From assembly GCF_008905045.1 (NCBI RefSeq), contig NZ_VWMY01000007.1:88549-152548 (forward strand): DNA of 64,000 nucleotides, written 5' to 3'. The DNA is from Streptomyces albicerus. GTDB lineage: Bacteria; Actinomycetota; Actinomycetes; Streptomycetales; Streptomycetaceae. Positions 8,256-16,845 of the stretch are shown here, piece after piece. Both the position numbers and the translations under genes were made by a program. A model generated the notes under the pieces. That model did no database searches. It was given only the letters and a program-made list of their open reading frames with translations, and was not told the origin of the DNA. Every line of letters starts with the position of its first letter. Positions within the stretch are counted from its first letter, which is position 1.

Positions 8256-9515
8256 ATGGCCGCGGGTTACCTGGAGATACTCCGGACGAGGCACGCCACG
8301 CGGCTGCTGGTCGGCACCTTGGTGGGCAGGCTGCCGAACGCCACGGCCGCGATCGCGATCGTGCTCTTCATCCGCGCGGAGGGCGGCACCTACAGCCTCG
8401 CCGGCGCGCTCGCCGCGGTCTACGGCGTGGCCAACGCGGTGGGACAGCCGCTGCTCGGCCGCCTGGTGGACGTCCACGGGCAGCCGCGGGTCCAACTGCC
8501 CGCCGCACTCGTCTCGGCCCTCGGTATGACCGTGTTCGCCTTCACCGGCACGGAGCCGCTCCCGCTCGCGTACATCCTCATAGCCGTCGCCGGGCTCTTC
8601 ACGCCGCCCCTGGAGGGCGGTCTGCGGGCACTGTGGCCCTCTGTCCTCCGTAAGGAGGACCAGGTGCACACGGCGTACGCGATGGACGCCGTCGCGCAGG
8701 AAGTCATGTTCACCGTCGGGCCGTTGCTCGTGACGCTGTGCGTGTCCCTGTGGTCCGCGCAGGCCGCGCTGATCGTCCTCAACGTCATCGGCGTCCTGGG
8801 AGCGCTCTCCGTGGTCCTCTCGGGGCCCTCGCGCGCGTGGCGTTCGGCGCCGCGGGAGGCGCACTGGCTCGGTGCGCTGCGTTCACCGGGACTCATCGCA
8901 CTGCTCGGCGCGTTTCTTTTTGTCGGTAGCGCGCTCGGCTCCATCACGGTCGCGGGCGTCTCGTACGCGGACGACCACGGCGGCGACGCCACGTACGGTT
9001 GGCTGATGGCGGCCCTGGGGCTCGGCGCGCTCGTCGGCGGCACGGTCTACGGGGCGCGGCAGTGGGCCGGCCCGCCGGAACGGCGACTTCGGGTGCTCGT
9101 CGCCCTCTTGGCGGTCTGTTATCTGCCGCTGCTGTTCATGCCGGGCGCGGTCGCCATGACGGCGCTGGTGGCGCTCGCCGGGGTCTTCCTCGCACCCTGT
9201 ATCGCCTGCGCGTTCATCATCATCGACCGGCACGCGCCGAGGGGCACGGTCACCGAGGCGTTCTCCTGGTTTGTGACGACGTTCACAGTCGGAGCGTCCG
9301 TCGGAACGGGCCTCGCGGGACCGGTCGTCGAGTGGGGTGGAGCCGTCTGGGGGTTCGCCGTACCGGGCGCCGCAGGAGGCGTCGCGCTGCTTGTTCTGCT
9401 GGCCACAGGGCGGGTCCTCGCAGCTACGGGCGGCGGCACGGTGGTTGAGGGAAGTTCGGAAAATGATCGAAACGGTGCCACCGAACCCCGTTTCAGCACA
9501 GGCCATCAGGCGTAA
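8256..9515 (+). CDS. MFS transporter
   Basis: Major facilitator superfamily permease of 419 residues with about 11-12 hydrophobic segments. GVANAVGQPLLGRLVDVHGQPRVQ matches the loop 2-3 signature (G-x-x-x-D-x-x-G-R), and a related LGALVGGTVYGARQW occurs in the second half. The fold resembles the sugar-efflux/drug-exporter group, but the substrate cannot be read. ATG at 8256 lies just after GAGAGGGGCAGGG and before the first membrane segment. The gene is divergent from the LacI gene and 9 bases upstream of pafA, and its 3' end contains a possible pafA promoter. Confidence 0.85.
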   Translation: MAAGYLEILRTRHATRLLVGTLVGRLPNATAAIAIVLFIRAEGGTYSLAGALAAVYGVANAVGQPLLGRLVDVHGQPRVQLPAALVSALGMTVFAFTGTEPLPLAYILIAVAGLFTPPLEGGLRALWPSVLRKEDQVHTAYAMDAVAQEVMFTVGPLLVTLCVSLWSAQAALIVLNVIGVLGALSVVLSGPSRAWRSAPREAHWLGALRSPGLIALLGAFLFVGSALGSITVAGVSYADDHGGDATYGWLMAALGLGALVGGTVYGARQWAGPPERRLRVLVALLAVCYLPLLFMPGAVAMTALVALAGVFLAPCIACAFIIIDRHAPRGTVTEAFSWFVTTFTVGASVGTGLAGPVVEWGGAVWGFAVPGAAGGVALLVLLATGRVLAATGGGTVVEGSSENDRNGATEPRFSTGHQA

Positions 9516-9518
9516 TGT
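9491..9518 (+). promoter_or_regulatory. Candidate leaderless promoter of pafA
   Basis: TTTCAG (9491-9496) and TAATGT (9513-9518) are 16 bases apart and end 6 bases before the pafA ATG at 9525. Transcription would start at or next to the start codon. No Shine-Dalgarno precedes pafA, which fits a leaderless message. Pattern evidence only. Confidence 0.45.
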
Positions 9519-9524
9519 TCAGTC

Positions 9525-10886
9525 ATGGACCGCCGCATTTTCGGGCTGGAGAACGAGTACGGCGTCACGTGTACGTTCAGGGGACAGCGTCGACTGTCTC
9601 CCGACGAGGTGGCGCGGTACCTCTTCCGCCGTGTCGTGTCATGGGGCCGCAGCAGCAATGTCTTTCTGCGAAACGGCGCCCGCCTCTATCTCGACGTGGG
9701 ATCACATCCGGAATACGCGACTCCCGAATGTGACAACGTGACGGAACTCGTCACCCACGACAAGGCCGGCGAGCGCATTCTGGAAGGACTCCTGGTAGAC
9801 GCCGAACGACGCCTGCACGAGGAAGGAATCGCGGGCGACGTCTACCTCTTCAAGAACAACACCGACTCGGCGGGCAACTCCTACGGCTGCCACGAGAACT
9901 ATCTGGTGGCCCGCCACGGGGAGTTCTCCCGGCTCGCGGACATCCTCATTCCGTTCCTCGTCACGAGGCAGCTCCTCTGCGGTGCCGGCAAGGTGCTGCA
10001 GACCCCGCGCGGCGCCGTGTACTGCGTCAGCCAGCGGGCCGAGCACATCTGGGAGGGCGTCTCCTCGGCGACGACCCGCTCCCGGCCGATCATCAACACC
10101 AGGGACGAGCCGCACGCGGACGCCGAGCGCTACCGCAGGCTGCACGTCATCGTCGGCGACTCGAACATGTCCGAGACGACCATGCTCCTCAAGGTCGGCG
10201 CCACCGACCTGGTGCTGCGCATGATCGAGGCGGGCACGGTGATGCGCGACCTGACCCTGGAGAACCCGATCCGGGCGATCCGCGAGGTCAGCCACGACAT
10301 CACCGGCCGCCGCAAGGTGCGCCTGGCCAGCGGCCGCGAGGCCTCGGCCCTGGAGGTGCAGCGCGAGTACTACGAGAAGGCCGTGGACTTCTGCGAGCGC
10401 CGGGGCATCCGCACCGGCACCGTCGAGCAGGTCCTCGAGCTGTGGGGGCGCACGCTCGACTCGATCGAGTCCGAGGACCTCGACCGGATCGGCACCGAAA
10501 TCGACTGGGTGATGAAGTACAAGCTCATCGAGCGGTACCGCGCCAAGCACAACATGACGATGTCGCATCCGCGCGTCGCGCAGATAGACCTCGCCTACCA
10601 CGACATCCACCGTCGCCGGGGTCTCTATTACCTGCTGGAGAAGCGGGGCCAAGCCGCCCGGATCTGCAACGACTTGAAGATCTTCGAGGGCAAGTCCGTG
10701 CCGCCGCAGACCACTCGGGCCCGGCTGCGCGGCGACTTCATCCGGCGCGCGCAGGAACAGCGCCGCGATTTCACCGTCGACTGGGTCCACCTGAAGCTCA
10801 ACGACCAGGCACAGCGCACCGTGTTGTGCAAGGACCCGTTCCGTTCCGTCGACGACCGGGTGGAGAAGCTCATCGCCGGCATGTGA
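9525..10886 (+). CDS. pafA: Pup-protein ligase PafA
   Basis: ATP-dependent ligase that joins the C-terminal Glu of Pup to substrate lysines. The 453-residue enzyme has the carboxylate-amine-ligase fold with GLENEYG (residues 7-13). [19 protein letters not shown] follows, with the catalytic Asp at about residue 57, then [19 protein letters not shown]. It lacks the Dop-specific insertion present in the paralogue at 3267. The start is fixed by the conserved [13 protein letters not shown]. No ribosome site is seen; see the leaderless promoter. A long perfect hairpin lies about 45 bases past the stop. Confidence 0.97.
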   Translation: MDRRIFGLENEYGVTCTFRGQRRLSPDEVARYLFRRVVSWGRSSNVFLRNGARLYLDVGSHPEYATPECDNVTELVTHDKAGERILEGLLVDAERRLHEEGIAGDVYLFKNNTDSAGNSYGCHENYLVARHGEFSRLADILIPFLVTRQLLCGAGKVLQTPRGAVYCVSQRAEHIWEGVSSATTRSRPIINTRDEPHADAERYRRLHVIVGDSNMSETTMLLKVGATDLVLRMIEAGTVMRDLTLENPIRAIREVSHDITGRRKVRLASGREASALEVQREYYEKAVDFCERRGIRTGTVEQVLELWGRTLDSIESEDLDRIGTEIDWVMKYKLIERYRAKHNMTMSHPRVAQIDLAYHDIHRRRGLYYLLEKRGQAARICNDLKIFEGKSVPPQTTRARLRGDFIRRAQEQRRDFTVDWVHLKLNDQAQRTVLCKDPFRSVDDRVEKLIAGM

Positions 10887-10931
10887 CCGCCGGAAAGTGA
10901 CGCATGCGTCCTGGGATTTCAGGAACGCAAC

Positions 10932-10966
10932 GCGGGGCGCCGTACGTTTTCCGTACGGCGCCCCGC
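10932..10966. terminator. Strong hairpin between pafA and the FKBP lipoprotein gene
   Basis: A perfect 15-bp stem (GCGGGGCGCCGTACG, 10932-10946, with its complement at 10952-10966) and a TTTTC loop. There is no trailing T run on the plus strand. It is a likely terminator of pafA. Confidence 0.75.
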
Positions 10967-11026
10967 TCACATCGTAGAGTTGCGCGCACGCCATCAACCA
11001 AGATCGACCGATACGAGGCCCCCACC

Positions 11027-12034
11027 GTGCGCCGACGCTCACTTCTTCTCGCCGTACCCGCTGGACTGGTCACTCTCGCCGGATGCGGTGACGACGACAA
11101 GTCGGACAAGGCACAGTCCAGCGACAGCCCGTCCCCCTCGGCCTCGGGTTCTCCCTCGTCGGCCCCGCCGCCGAAGATCGTCGCCGGACCGCTGCCGGGC
11201 ATCACCGCCGGCGAGAAGTTCGGTGAGAAGCCGACCGTCGCCAAGGGCAGCGGCGATCCCTCGAAGGACCTCGCCGTCGAGACGGTCATCGTGGGCACCG
11301 GCCAGACGGTGGCGGAGAACGACTTCGTCCAGGCCCACTACCTCGGCCAGGTCTGGTCCACGGGGAAGGTCTTCGACAACTCCTTCGACCGCAAGGCGCC
11401 GCTCCTCATCCAGCTCGCCCAGGGCCAGATCATCGACGGCTGGCGCTACGCCCTCGCGGGCAAGAAGGCCGGCAGCCGCGTCGAGATGGCGGTCCCCCCG
11501 ACCTGGGGCTACGGCAAGTCGGGCAACGCGCAGGCGGGCATCAAGGGCACCGACACGCTGGTCTTCGTGGTCGACATCCAGAAGACGTTCAACGGCAAGA
11601 GCTCGGCCAAGGGCACGTCCGTCGCACAGGACAACATCGACCTGCCGAAGGTCGGCACCAACACCGACGGCAAGGCCCCCTCCATCGAGGTACCGAAGAA
11701 GGCCGCGCCGACGAAGCTCGTCGCGAACTACATCCTGGAGGGTGACGGGGACGAGGTCGCCGCGAGCGACAGCCTCCTCGTGCAGTACAAGGGCGTGCTG
11801 TGGGCCGACGGCAAGGAGTTCGACTCCTCGTACAGCCGCGGGCAGCTCACCTCGTTCCCGCTGGCGCAGGTCGTCAAGGGCTGGGCGCAGGGCCTGACCG
11901 GCAAGAAGGTCGGCAGCCGGGTCCTGATCGTCATTCCGCCGAAGCTCGGGTACGGCGACAACCCGCCGGAGGGCAGCGGCATCAAGAAGGACTCGGTGCT
12001 CGTCTTCTCCGTCGACATCCTCGCGAAGATGTAA
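11027..12034 (+). CDS. Lipoprotein with two FKBP-type peptidyl-prolyl isomerase domains
   Basis: Exported proline isomerase/chaperone anchored to the outer face of the membrane. The 335-residue precursor starts VRRRSLLLAVPAGLVTLAGC, a lipoprotein signal with lipobox LAGC (Cys20), then a Ser/Pro-rich linker. Two FKBP domains follow: residues about 90-190 (VQAHYLGQVWSTGKVFDNSF) and about 235-335 (VQYKGVLWADGKEFDSSY). The second ends with the usual DSVLVFSVDIL strand. GTG at 11027 has GAGG 9 bases upstream, and TAGAGT at 10975-10980 is a plausible -10 box. A second, cytosolic FKBP gene follows 87 bases later. Substrates unknown. Confidence 0.92.
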   Translation: MRRRSLLLAVPAGLVTLAGCGDDDKSDKAQSSDSPSPSASGSPSSAPPPKIVAGPLPGITAGEKFGEKPTVAKGSGDPSKDLAVETVIVGTGQTVAENDFVQAHYLGQVWSTGKVFDNSFDRKAPLLIQLAQGQIIDGWRYALAGKKAGSRVEMAVPPTWGYGKSGNAQAGIKGTDTLVFVVDIQKTFNGKSSAKGTSVAQDNIDLPKVGTNTDGKAPSIEVPKKAAPTKLVANYILEGDGDEVAASDSLLVQYKGVLWADGKEFDSSYSRGQLTSFPLAQVVKGWAQGLTGKKVGSRVLIVIPPKLGYGDNPPEGSGIKKDSVLVFSVDILAKM

Positions 12035-12121
12035 CCCCTTCGGGGATGCAAGACTGTCAGCGTTGCCTTGTCGTACACAGGCGTCGCAAACATGTGCCGC
12101 AAACAAGCAGGAGCGAGAGAC

Positions 12122-12496
12122 GTGAGCATCGAGAAGCCCGAGATCGACTTCCCGGGCGGCGAGCCCCCGGCGGACCTCGAGATCAAGGAGATCTGGGAGG
12201 GCGACGGACCGGTGGCCAAGGCGGGCGACACCGTCTCCGTCCACTACGTCGGCGTTGCCTTCTCCACCGGCGAGGAGTTCGACGCGTCCTGGAACCGCGG
12301 TACGCCGCTCCAGTTCCAGCTGGGCGTCGGCCAGGTCATCGCGGGCTGGGACCAGGGCGTACAGGGCATGAAGGTCGGCGGCCGCCGCCAGCTGACCATC
12401 CCCTCCCACCTCGCGTACGGCGAGCGTGGCGCCGGTGGCGGCCGTATCGGCCCCGGCGAGACACTGATCTTCGTCTGCGACCTGGTCGCGGTCTGA
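12122..12496 (+). CDS. Cytosolic FKBP-type peptidyl-prolyl cis-trans isomerase
   Basis: Single-domain FKBP of 124 residues without a signal peptide. Conserved segments are VHYVGVAFSTGEEFDASWNRGTP, GQVIAGWDQGVQGMKVGGRRQL and HLAYGERGAGG. These carry the Asp, Val-Ile and Trp of the FK506/proline pocket. GTG at 12122 follows CAGGAGCGAG, and upstream in-frame codons add only a non-conserved leader. It follows the FKBP lipoprotein gene in the same direction and may be read with it. It ends before a clear terminator. Confidence 0.94.
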   Translation: MSIEKPEIDFPGGEPPADLEIKEIWEGDGPVAKAGDTVSVHYVGVAFSTGEEFDASWNRGTPLQFQLGVGQVIAGWDQGVQGMKVGGRRQLTIPSHLAYGERGAGGGRIGPGETLIFVCDLVAV

Positions 12497-12609
12497 GTCT
12501 CCGCGGACAGTCGGCCGCGGGCGATCCGCGGTCCGGTCAGCATGACGGTCGGGTCACGGTCCGATCTTCGTACGTCGTGTGGTCGCGGTCCGACCGGACC
12601 CGATCACTT

Positions 12610-12648
12610 GGGCCCATGCCTGTCCGGGCATGGGCCCTCGGCTTTTGC
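12610..12648 (+). terminator. Intrinsic terminator before pafB
   Basis: GGGCCCATGCC (12610-12620) pairs perfectly with GGCATGGGCCC (12627-12637) and is followed by TCGGCTTTTG. It ends the FKBP transcript and insulates pafB. Confidence 0.8.
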
Positions 12649-12705
12649 CACGACACCCCGGGGCGGTACGGTCATCGGTCGGAAGCACCATAGGGAAGGG
12701 CATCG

Positions 12706-13659
12706 ATGGCCATTGCCAAGGCAGAGCGGCTGATGAACCTGGCGCTGTGTCTGCTCGGGACGCGGCGGCCGCTCAGCAAGCGCGAGCTTCGCGAGTCCAT
12801 CGAGGCCTATCTGGAAGCCAGCTCGGACGATTCCTTCAACCGGATGTTCGAGCGAGACAAGGACGATCTGCGCGAACTCGGCCTGGTCATCGAGACGGTG
12901 GAGAACCTCGACGGCGAGGTCGGCTATCTGGCCCGCCGCGACAGCAACCGTCTGCCGCCCATCACCCTCGACGCCGAGGAGGCCGCCGCCCTCGGCCTCG
13001 CCGCCAAGGTCTGGCAGCAGGCCCGCCTCGCGGGCGCGGCGAGCGGCGCCCTGCAGAAGCTGCGCGCCGCCGGAATGCCCGAGGACGTCGACCCGTACGA
13101 GGCCCATGGGGCCCTGGAGCCGCGCATCCCCGTGCACGAGGCCGCCTTCGAGCCGCTGATGCTCGCCTGCCGCGACCGGCGCCCCGTCTCCTTCGACTAC
13201 CGCAAGGCGACCGCCGCCCACCCCGAGCCCCGCCATGTCGAACCATGGGCCCTGGAGTGCTGGCGCGGTCACTGGTACCTGGCCGGCTGGGACCGTGACA
13301 GGGGAGCGGAGCGGGTCTTCCGGCTGTCCCGGATCACGGGCAAGGTCCGTACGCGCGGCGGGAAGTACACGGCCGAGGTGCCCGACGTCGTCACCGTGCG
13401 TGAGACCGTCGCGAGCTGGGCGGGGGACATCGCCGACCGCTCCGCGCTGATCCGGCTGCGGTCGGGGGCCGGCTACCCGCTGCGCGCCAAGGCCGCCTCC
13501 GTACGGGAACTCGGCGACGGCTGGGACGAGTTGGAGATTCCGTACGGGCACGGCCTGGACGCCTGGCTCGTCGAGTTCGGGCCGGACGTGGTGGTCCTGG
13601 AGCCCGCCGAGCTGCGGGCCGACGTCGTGGACCGGCTGCGCGCTGTGGCCAAGGGCTGA
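12706..13659 (+). CDS. pafB: WYL-domain transcriptional regulator PafB
   Basis: Partner of PafC. In mycobacteria the PafBC complex activates the RecA/LexA-independent DNA-damage response. The 317-residue protein has an N-terminal winged helix (AERLMNLALCLLGTRRPLSKRELRESI), a central WYL domain (about residues 140-230, MLACRDRRPVSFDYRKATAAHPEPRHVEPWALECWRGHWYLAG shows the family core), and a C-terminal WCX extension. ATG at 12706 follows AGGGAAGG. It is 16 bases upstream of pafC, so the two are one operon. It is separated from pafA by the FKBP genes. Confidence 0.94.
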   Translation: MAIAKAERLMNLALCLLGTRRPLSKRELRESIEAYLEASSDDSFNRMFERDKDDLRELGLVIETVENLDGEVGYLARRDSNRLPPITLDAEEAAALGLAAKVWQQARLAGAASGALQKLRAAGMPEDVDPYEAHGALEPRIPVHEAAFEPLMLACRDRRPVSFDYRKATAAHPEPRHVEPWALECWRGHWYLAGWDRDRGAERVFRLSRITGKVRTRGGKYTAEVPDVVTVRETVASWAGDIADRSALIRLRSGAGYPLRAKAASVRELGDGWDELEIPYGHGLDAWLVEFGPDVVVLEPAELRADVVDRLRAVAKG

Positions 13660-13675
13660 GGGGGAACGTAAGAAC

Positions 13676-14785
13676 GTGGCAGGAAAACCGGCCAAGCCCA
13701 CGAACGCCATCGACCAGACCCGGCGGATGCTCTCCCTGGTGACGTATCTGCGGGAGCGCCCCGGCGCGCGCGTCGAGGACGTGGCCCGGGCTTTCGGGAT
13801 CACCGAGGACGAGCTGATCTCCGACCTCGACGTGCTGCCGCTGTGCGGGACCAGCTTCCGCGGTGGCGATCTGCTCGACATCGACACGGACGGCGACCGG
13901 ATCTGGTGGCACAACCCGGAGGACGTCGCGGAGCCGCTGCGGATCGCCGCCGACGAGGCGACCGCGCTGCTGGTGGCCGCGCGGGCCGTGTCCACTCTGC
14001 CGGGCCTGCGTGAGGGCGACCGGCAGGCGCTGCTGCGCGCCACCGCGAAGGTGGAGGCCGCTTCGGGCGAGGCGGCGGGTGCCAGTGCCCGGCTGTCGGT
14101 CACCTTCGAATCCGAGGGCGGGGTCTTCGCGGACGTCGACCGGGCGATCTCCGAGCGGCGCCGGCTGTGGATCCGCTACTACTCGCCCTCGCGGGACGAG
14201 CTCAGCGAGCGCGAGATCGATCCGATCCGCCTGGTCAGCGTCGGGCACACCTACGTGGAGGCGTGGTGCCGCCGCTCCGAGGCGCGCCGCACCTTCCGGC
14301 TCGACCGGGTCGCCGAGATCAAGATCCTCGACGAGCCGTCCGCGCCGCCCGAGATCGAGCTGCGGGACCTCTCCGAAGGGCTGGTGCAGCCCGCCGCCGA
14401 GGACCCCGAGGTCGTGGTGGAGGTCGGCCCCGGCGGGCGCTGGGTCGCCGAGTACTACCCCCACGACAGCGCCGAGGAACTGCCGGACGGCGGGCTGCGC
14501 ATCACCCTGCGCGCCCCCGACCCCGCGTCGCTGCGCCGCCTCGCGCTGCGGCTCGGGCGGGACGGCCGGATCGTCTCGCCGCGGGAGGTCGCGGACAGCG
14601 CCCGGCAGGCGGCCCGTGAGGCCCTCGCGGCGTACGACGCACCGTCGGGCGCGTACGACGAGGAGGACCCGCCGCACGGCGTCCCCGGTGCGCCTCTCGG
14701 CGGTGGCGGGGGAGCACAGCGCCCGGACGACGGGCCGCACGGAGTTCAGAACGGGCTGTACGGCAGGCAGGAGCAAGGGCTTTGA
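13676..14785 (+). CDS. pafC: WYL-domain transcriptional regulator PafC
   Basis: Second half of the PafBC regulator, 369 residues. An N-terminal helix-turn-helix (RMLSLVTYLRERPGARVEDVARAFGITEDELISDLDVL) precedes a WYL domain (RRLWIRYYSPSRDELSEREIDPIRLVSVGHTYVEAWCRRSEARRTFRLDRV) and a WCX domain. The last roughly 60 residues form a low-complexity tail (YDEEDPPHGVPGAPLGGGGG) not needed for the family fold. GTG at 13676 follows GAGGGGGAA. The stop overlaps a TTG that could start the next small gene, suggesting read-through into the tat region. Confidence 0.94.
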   Translation: MAGKPAKPTNAIDQTRRMLSLVTYLRERPGARVEDVARAFGITEDELISDLDVLPLCGTSFRGGDLLDIDTDGDRIWWHNPEDVAEPLRIAADEATALLVAARAVSTLPGLREGDRQALLRATAKVEAASGEAAGASARLSVTFESEGGVFADVDRAISERRRLWIRYYSPSRDELSEREIDPIRLVSVGHTYVEAWCRRSEARRTFRLDRVAEIKILDEPSAPPEIELRDLSEGLVQPAAEDPEVVVEVGPGGRWVAEYYPHDSAEELPDGGLRITLRAPDPASLRRLALRLGRDGRIVSPREVADSARQAAREALAAYDAPSGAYDEEDPPHGVPGAPLGGGGGAQRPDDGPHGVQNGLYGRQEQGL

Positions 14786-14796
14786 GCGGGTCGTCT

Positions 14797-15075
14797 ATGT
14801 CTGGTACGAGTGAAATGTCCGCAGCATCCGCATTCTCGGGGATGACGAGGGTGGATCCCGTGGTGTTCAAGGCCGCATGCCCCGACTGCCGCGCCGGTTT
14901 CGAACTCTCCGCGAGCGCCCTGCGCCTGGCCATCGGCGCCACAGATCGGACCACTTTCTACTCCTTCACCTGCCCCGAGTGCGGCGTGGCGGTCCGCAAG
15001 CCGGCCGGGGAGCGCATCGTCGAACTCCTCACCGGAGGCGGGGTGCGGACCCTGCGGCTGCACTCCACGGTCTAG
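14797..15075 (+). CDS. Small protein with two CxxC pairs (zinc-ribbon-like)
   Basis: I do not recognise a named family. The protein is about 92 residues. The C-terminal 78 residues from MTRVDPVVFKAACPDC carry CPDC and CPEC, a spacing of about 31 residues that suits a treble-clef or ribbon zinc site. The aromatic FYSFTCPEC core looks real. Start is uncertain: TTG at 14782 overlaps the pafC stop, ATG at 14797, 14815 and 14842 are all in frame, and the last has GGGG directly upstream. It sits in a run of small co-directional genes between pafC and tatA. Confidence 0.6.
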   Translation: MSGTSEMSAASAFSGMTRVDPVVFKAACPDCRAGFELSASALRLAIGATDRTTFYSFTCPECGVAVRKPAGERIVELLTGGGVRTLRLHSTV

Positions 15076-15084
15076 GCTCAGCAC

Positions 15085-15279
15085 ATGTTTTGGCCGATGC
15101 TCGCGATCGCTGTGGGTTTCCTGGGAATCGCCGTCCTCGGCGTGCTCGCCGTCCGTGTCTTCCTGGAGGCGGAGCGTCTGGGCAGGCAGGTCACCGAATC
15201 CGCACGCCGGATCAGCCGCGCGGCCGAGGATCTGGAGCGGGCCTCCGTGGGCGCGGCCCGCGCCGCGGAGACCCTCTGA
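15085..15279 (+). CDS. Small single-span membrane protein with an amphipathic tail
   Basis: Protein of 64 residues: one hydrophobic helix (residues 2-25, FWPMLAIAVGFLGIAVLGVLAV), then a charged, Ala-rich helix (QVTESARRISRAAEDLERAS). This topology recalls TatA/TatB-like small subunits but without their FGxxxLP hinge. The gene lies between pafC and tatA, 9 bases after the previous gene. A TAGGCT (15074-15079) 5 bases before the ATG could make the message leaderless. Function unknown. Confidence 0.6.
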   Translation: MFWPMLAIAVGFLGIAVLGVLAVRVFLEAERLGRQVTESARRISRAAEDLERASVGAARAAETL

Positions 15280-15516
15280 GCCTTTCTGTTCGTGCGCTTT
15301 GAGTCACTCTGACCTGTCAACTTCGTGGGATCGGCAGGTACTCTGCTGGTCGCGGCCCGGAGAGCGAGGCGCGGGCCGCAAACTGGGAGTACGCACAGGG
15401 ATTGCCCCGCGTTTACCCCTGAGCGTTACGATCGCTGCCAGCACGACTCTCGGACAGACGTCCGACCGGTCGGGCAGCAACCCAACCACGCCGCCTCGGT
15501 GAGAAGGTAAAAGCTT

Positions 15517-15807
15517 ATGTTCGGAAGGCTCGGCGCTCCCGAGATCATTCTCATCCTCGTCGTCATCATCCTGCTGTTCGGCGCGAAGAAGCTTCCGGAC
15601 ATGGCCCGCTCGCTGGGCAAGTCCGCCCGCATCCTCAAGAGCGAGGCCAAGGCGATGAAGACCGAGGGCAAGGACGACAGCGCCACCCCGGCCGCTCCGC
15701 CGCACGACGACCAGCAGCCCCCCGTCCAGCGCACCATCCAGGCCGCGCCCGGTGACGTGACCAGCTCGCGACCGGTGAGCGAGCCGACGGACACGACCAA
15801 GCGCTGA
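15517..15807 (+). CDS. tatA: Sec-independent translocase subunit TatA
   Basis: Pore-forming component of the twin-arginine export system, 96 residues. The N-terminal helix [30 protein letters not shown] has the family hinge FGAKKLP and the start of the amphipathic helix. The tail is Pro/Glu/Asp-rich. ATG at 15517 follows GAGAAGGT. tatC follows after 47 bases. No tatB is in this window, as expected for actinomycetes where tatB is unlinked. Confidence 0.95.
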   Translation: MFGRLGAPEIILILVVIILLFGAKKLPDMARSLGKSARILKSEAKAMKTEGKDDSATPAAPPHDDQQPPVQRTIQAAPGDVTSSRPVSEPTDTTKR

Positions 15808-15854
15808 CGCAGGGCCGGTGACGTCCGGCCCGCTGCACGAGATGGGAACGTGGG

Positions 15855-16814
15855 TTGCTCAAGTCTGCCCGCAAGAAGGAAGAGAAGGATCCGGAGGGGC
15901 GGATGCCCCTCGCGGAGCACCTTCGTGAGCTCCGCAACCGGCTCGCGAAGGCGATGCTGGCCATCGTCCTCGTCACGGTCGTCGCCGCCTTCTTCTACAA
16001 CGACATCATCAACTTCTTCACCGAGCCGATCCTCAAAGAGGTCGGCTGTTCGGAGTCCTTCGAGCAGCTCGCGAAGGCGCCCGACAACAGCAACCCCTGC
16101 GCGCGCATCACCATCAACGGCCTGATCACGCCCTTCACCCTCGCGCTGAAGGTGTCCCTCATGGCGGGCGTCGTCCTCGCCTCGCCGATCTGGCTCTACC
16201 AGCTCTGGGCCTTCGTCGCGCCCGGTCTGCACAAGAGCGAGAAGAAGTACGCCTACGCGTTCGTCGCGTCGGGTGTCCCGCTCTTCCTCGGTGGCGCCTT
16301 CTTCGCGTACAAGGTGCTCCCCACGACCGCGAAGGTCCTGATCGAGTTCACGCCGTTCGGCGTCGACAACCTGCTGCCGCTGGACGATCTGCTCGACCTC
16401 GTCACGCGCATGGTGCTCGTCTTCGGCCTCTCCTTCGAGCTGCCGCTGCTCCTGGTGATGCTCAACATGACCGGGGCGATCTCCGGTAAGCGCATGGCCG
16501 GCTGGTGGCGCGGCATGATCATGGGCATCACGCTGTTCGCCGCGATCGCCACGCCCAGCACGGACCCGCTGACGATGCTGGCGCTCGCCGCCCCCATCTG
16601 GATCCTGTACTTCGTGGCCACCGCCTTCTCGCTGCTGAACGACCGCCGCAGGGCCCGTCGTGAGGCCGAGGGACCGGACGACGACGAGGCCTCCGAGCTC
16701 GACCTCTCGCCCGAGGACATCGGCGAGATCGAGTCGGTGTCGGCCACCCCGGCGCTGCCGGCGCAGGCGGACTCCGAGCGGGAACGGATCAACGGTTACG
16801 ACGACGTGACGTGA
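15855..16814 (+). CDS. tatC: Sec-independent translocase subunit TatC
   Basis: Six-span membrane receptor for twin-arginine signal peptides, 319 residues. MPLAEHLRELRNRLAKAML is the conserved N-terminal cytoplasmic motif, and FELPLLLVMLNMTGAIS is a second family landmark. The C-terminal cytoplasmic tail (about residues 265-319) is acidic and longer than in Escherichia coli. The TTG start at 15855 gives the usual LKSARKKEEKDPEGRMPLAEHL beginning and follows GATGGGAACG. A lipid-kinase gene follows; its promoter overlaps the tatC stop. Confidence 0.95.
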   Translation: MLKSARKKEEKDPEGRMPLAEHLRELRNRLAKAMLAIVLVTVVAAFFYNDIINFFTEPILKEVGCSESFEQLAKAPDNSNPCARITINGLITPFTLALKVSLMAGVVLASPIWLYQLWAFVAPGLHKSEKKYAYAFVASGVPLFLGGAFFAYKVLPTTAKVLIEFTPFGVDNLLPLDDLLDLVTRMVLVFGLSFELPLLLVMLNMTGAISGKRMAGWWRGMIMGITLFAAIATPSTDPLTMLALAAPIWILYFVATAFSLLNDRRRARREAEGPDDDEASELDLSPEDIGEIESVSATPALPAQADSERERINGYDDVT

Positions 16815-16838
16815 CGTCGGCGGGCGAGCTTGTAGGGT
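16811..16838 (+). promoter_or_regulatory. Candidate leaderless promoter of the lipid kinase gene
   Basis: GTGACG (16811-16816) and TAGGGT (16833-16838) are 16 bases apart and end 7 bases before the GTG at 16846. There is no room for a ribosome site upstream of the start, so the message would be leaderless. The -35 box overlaps the tatC stop codon. Confidence 0.45.
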
Positions 16839-16845
16839 CCGGGCC

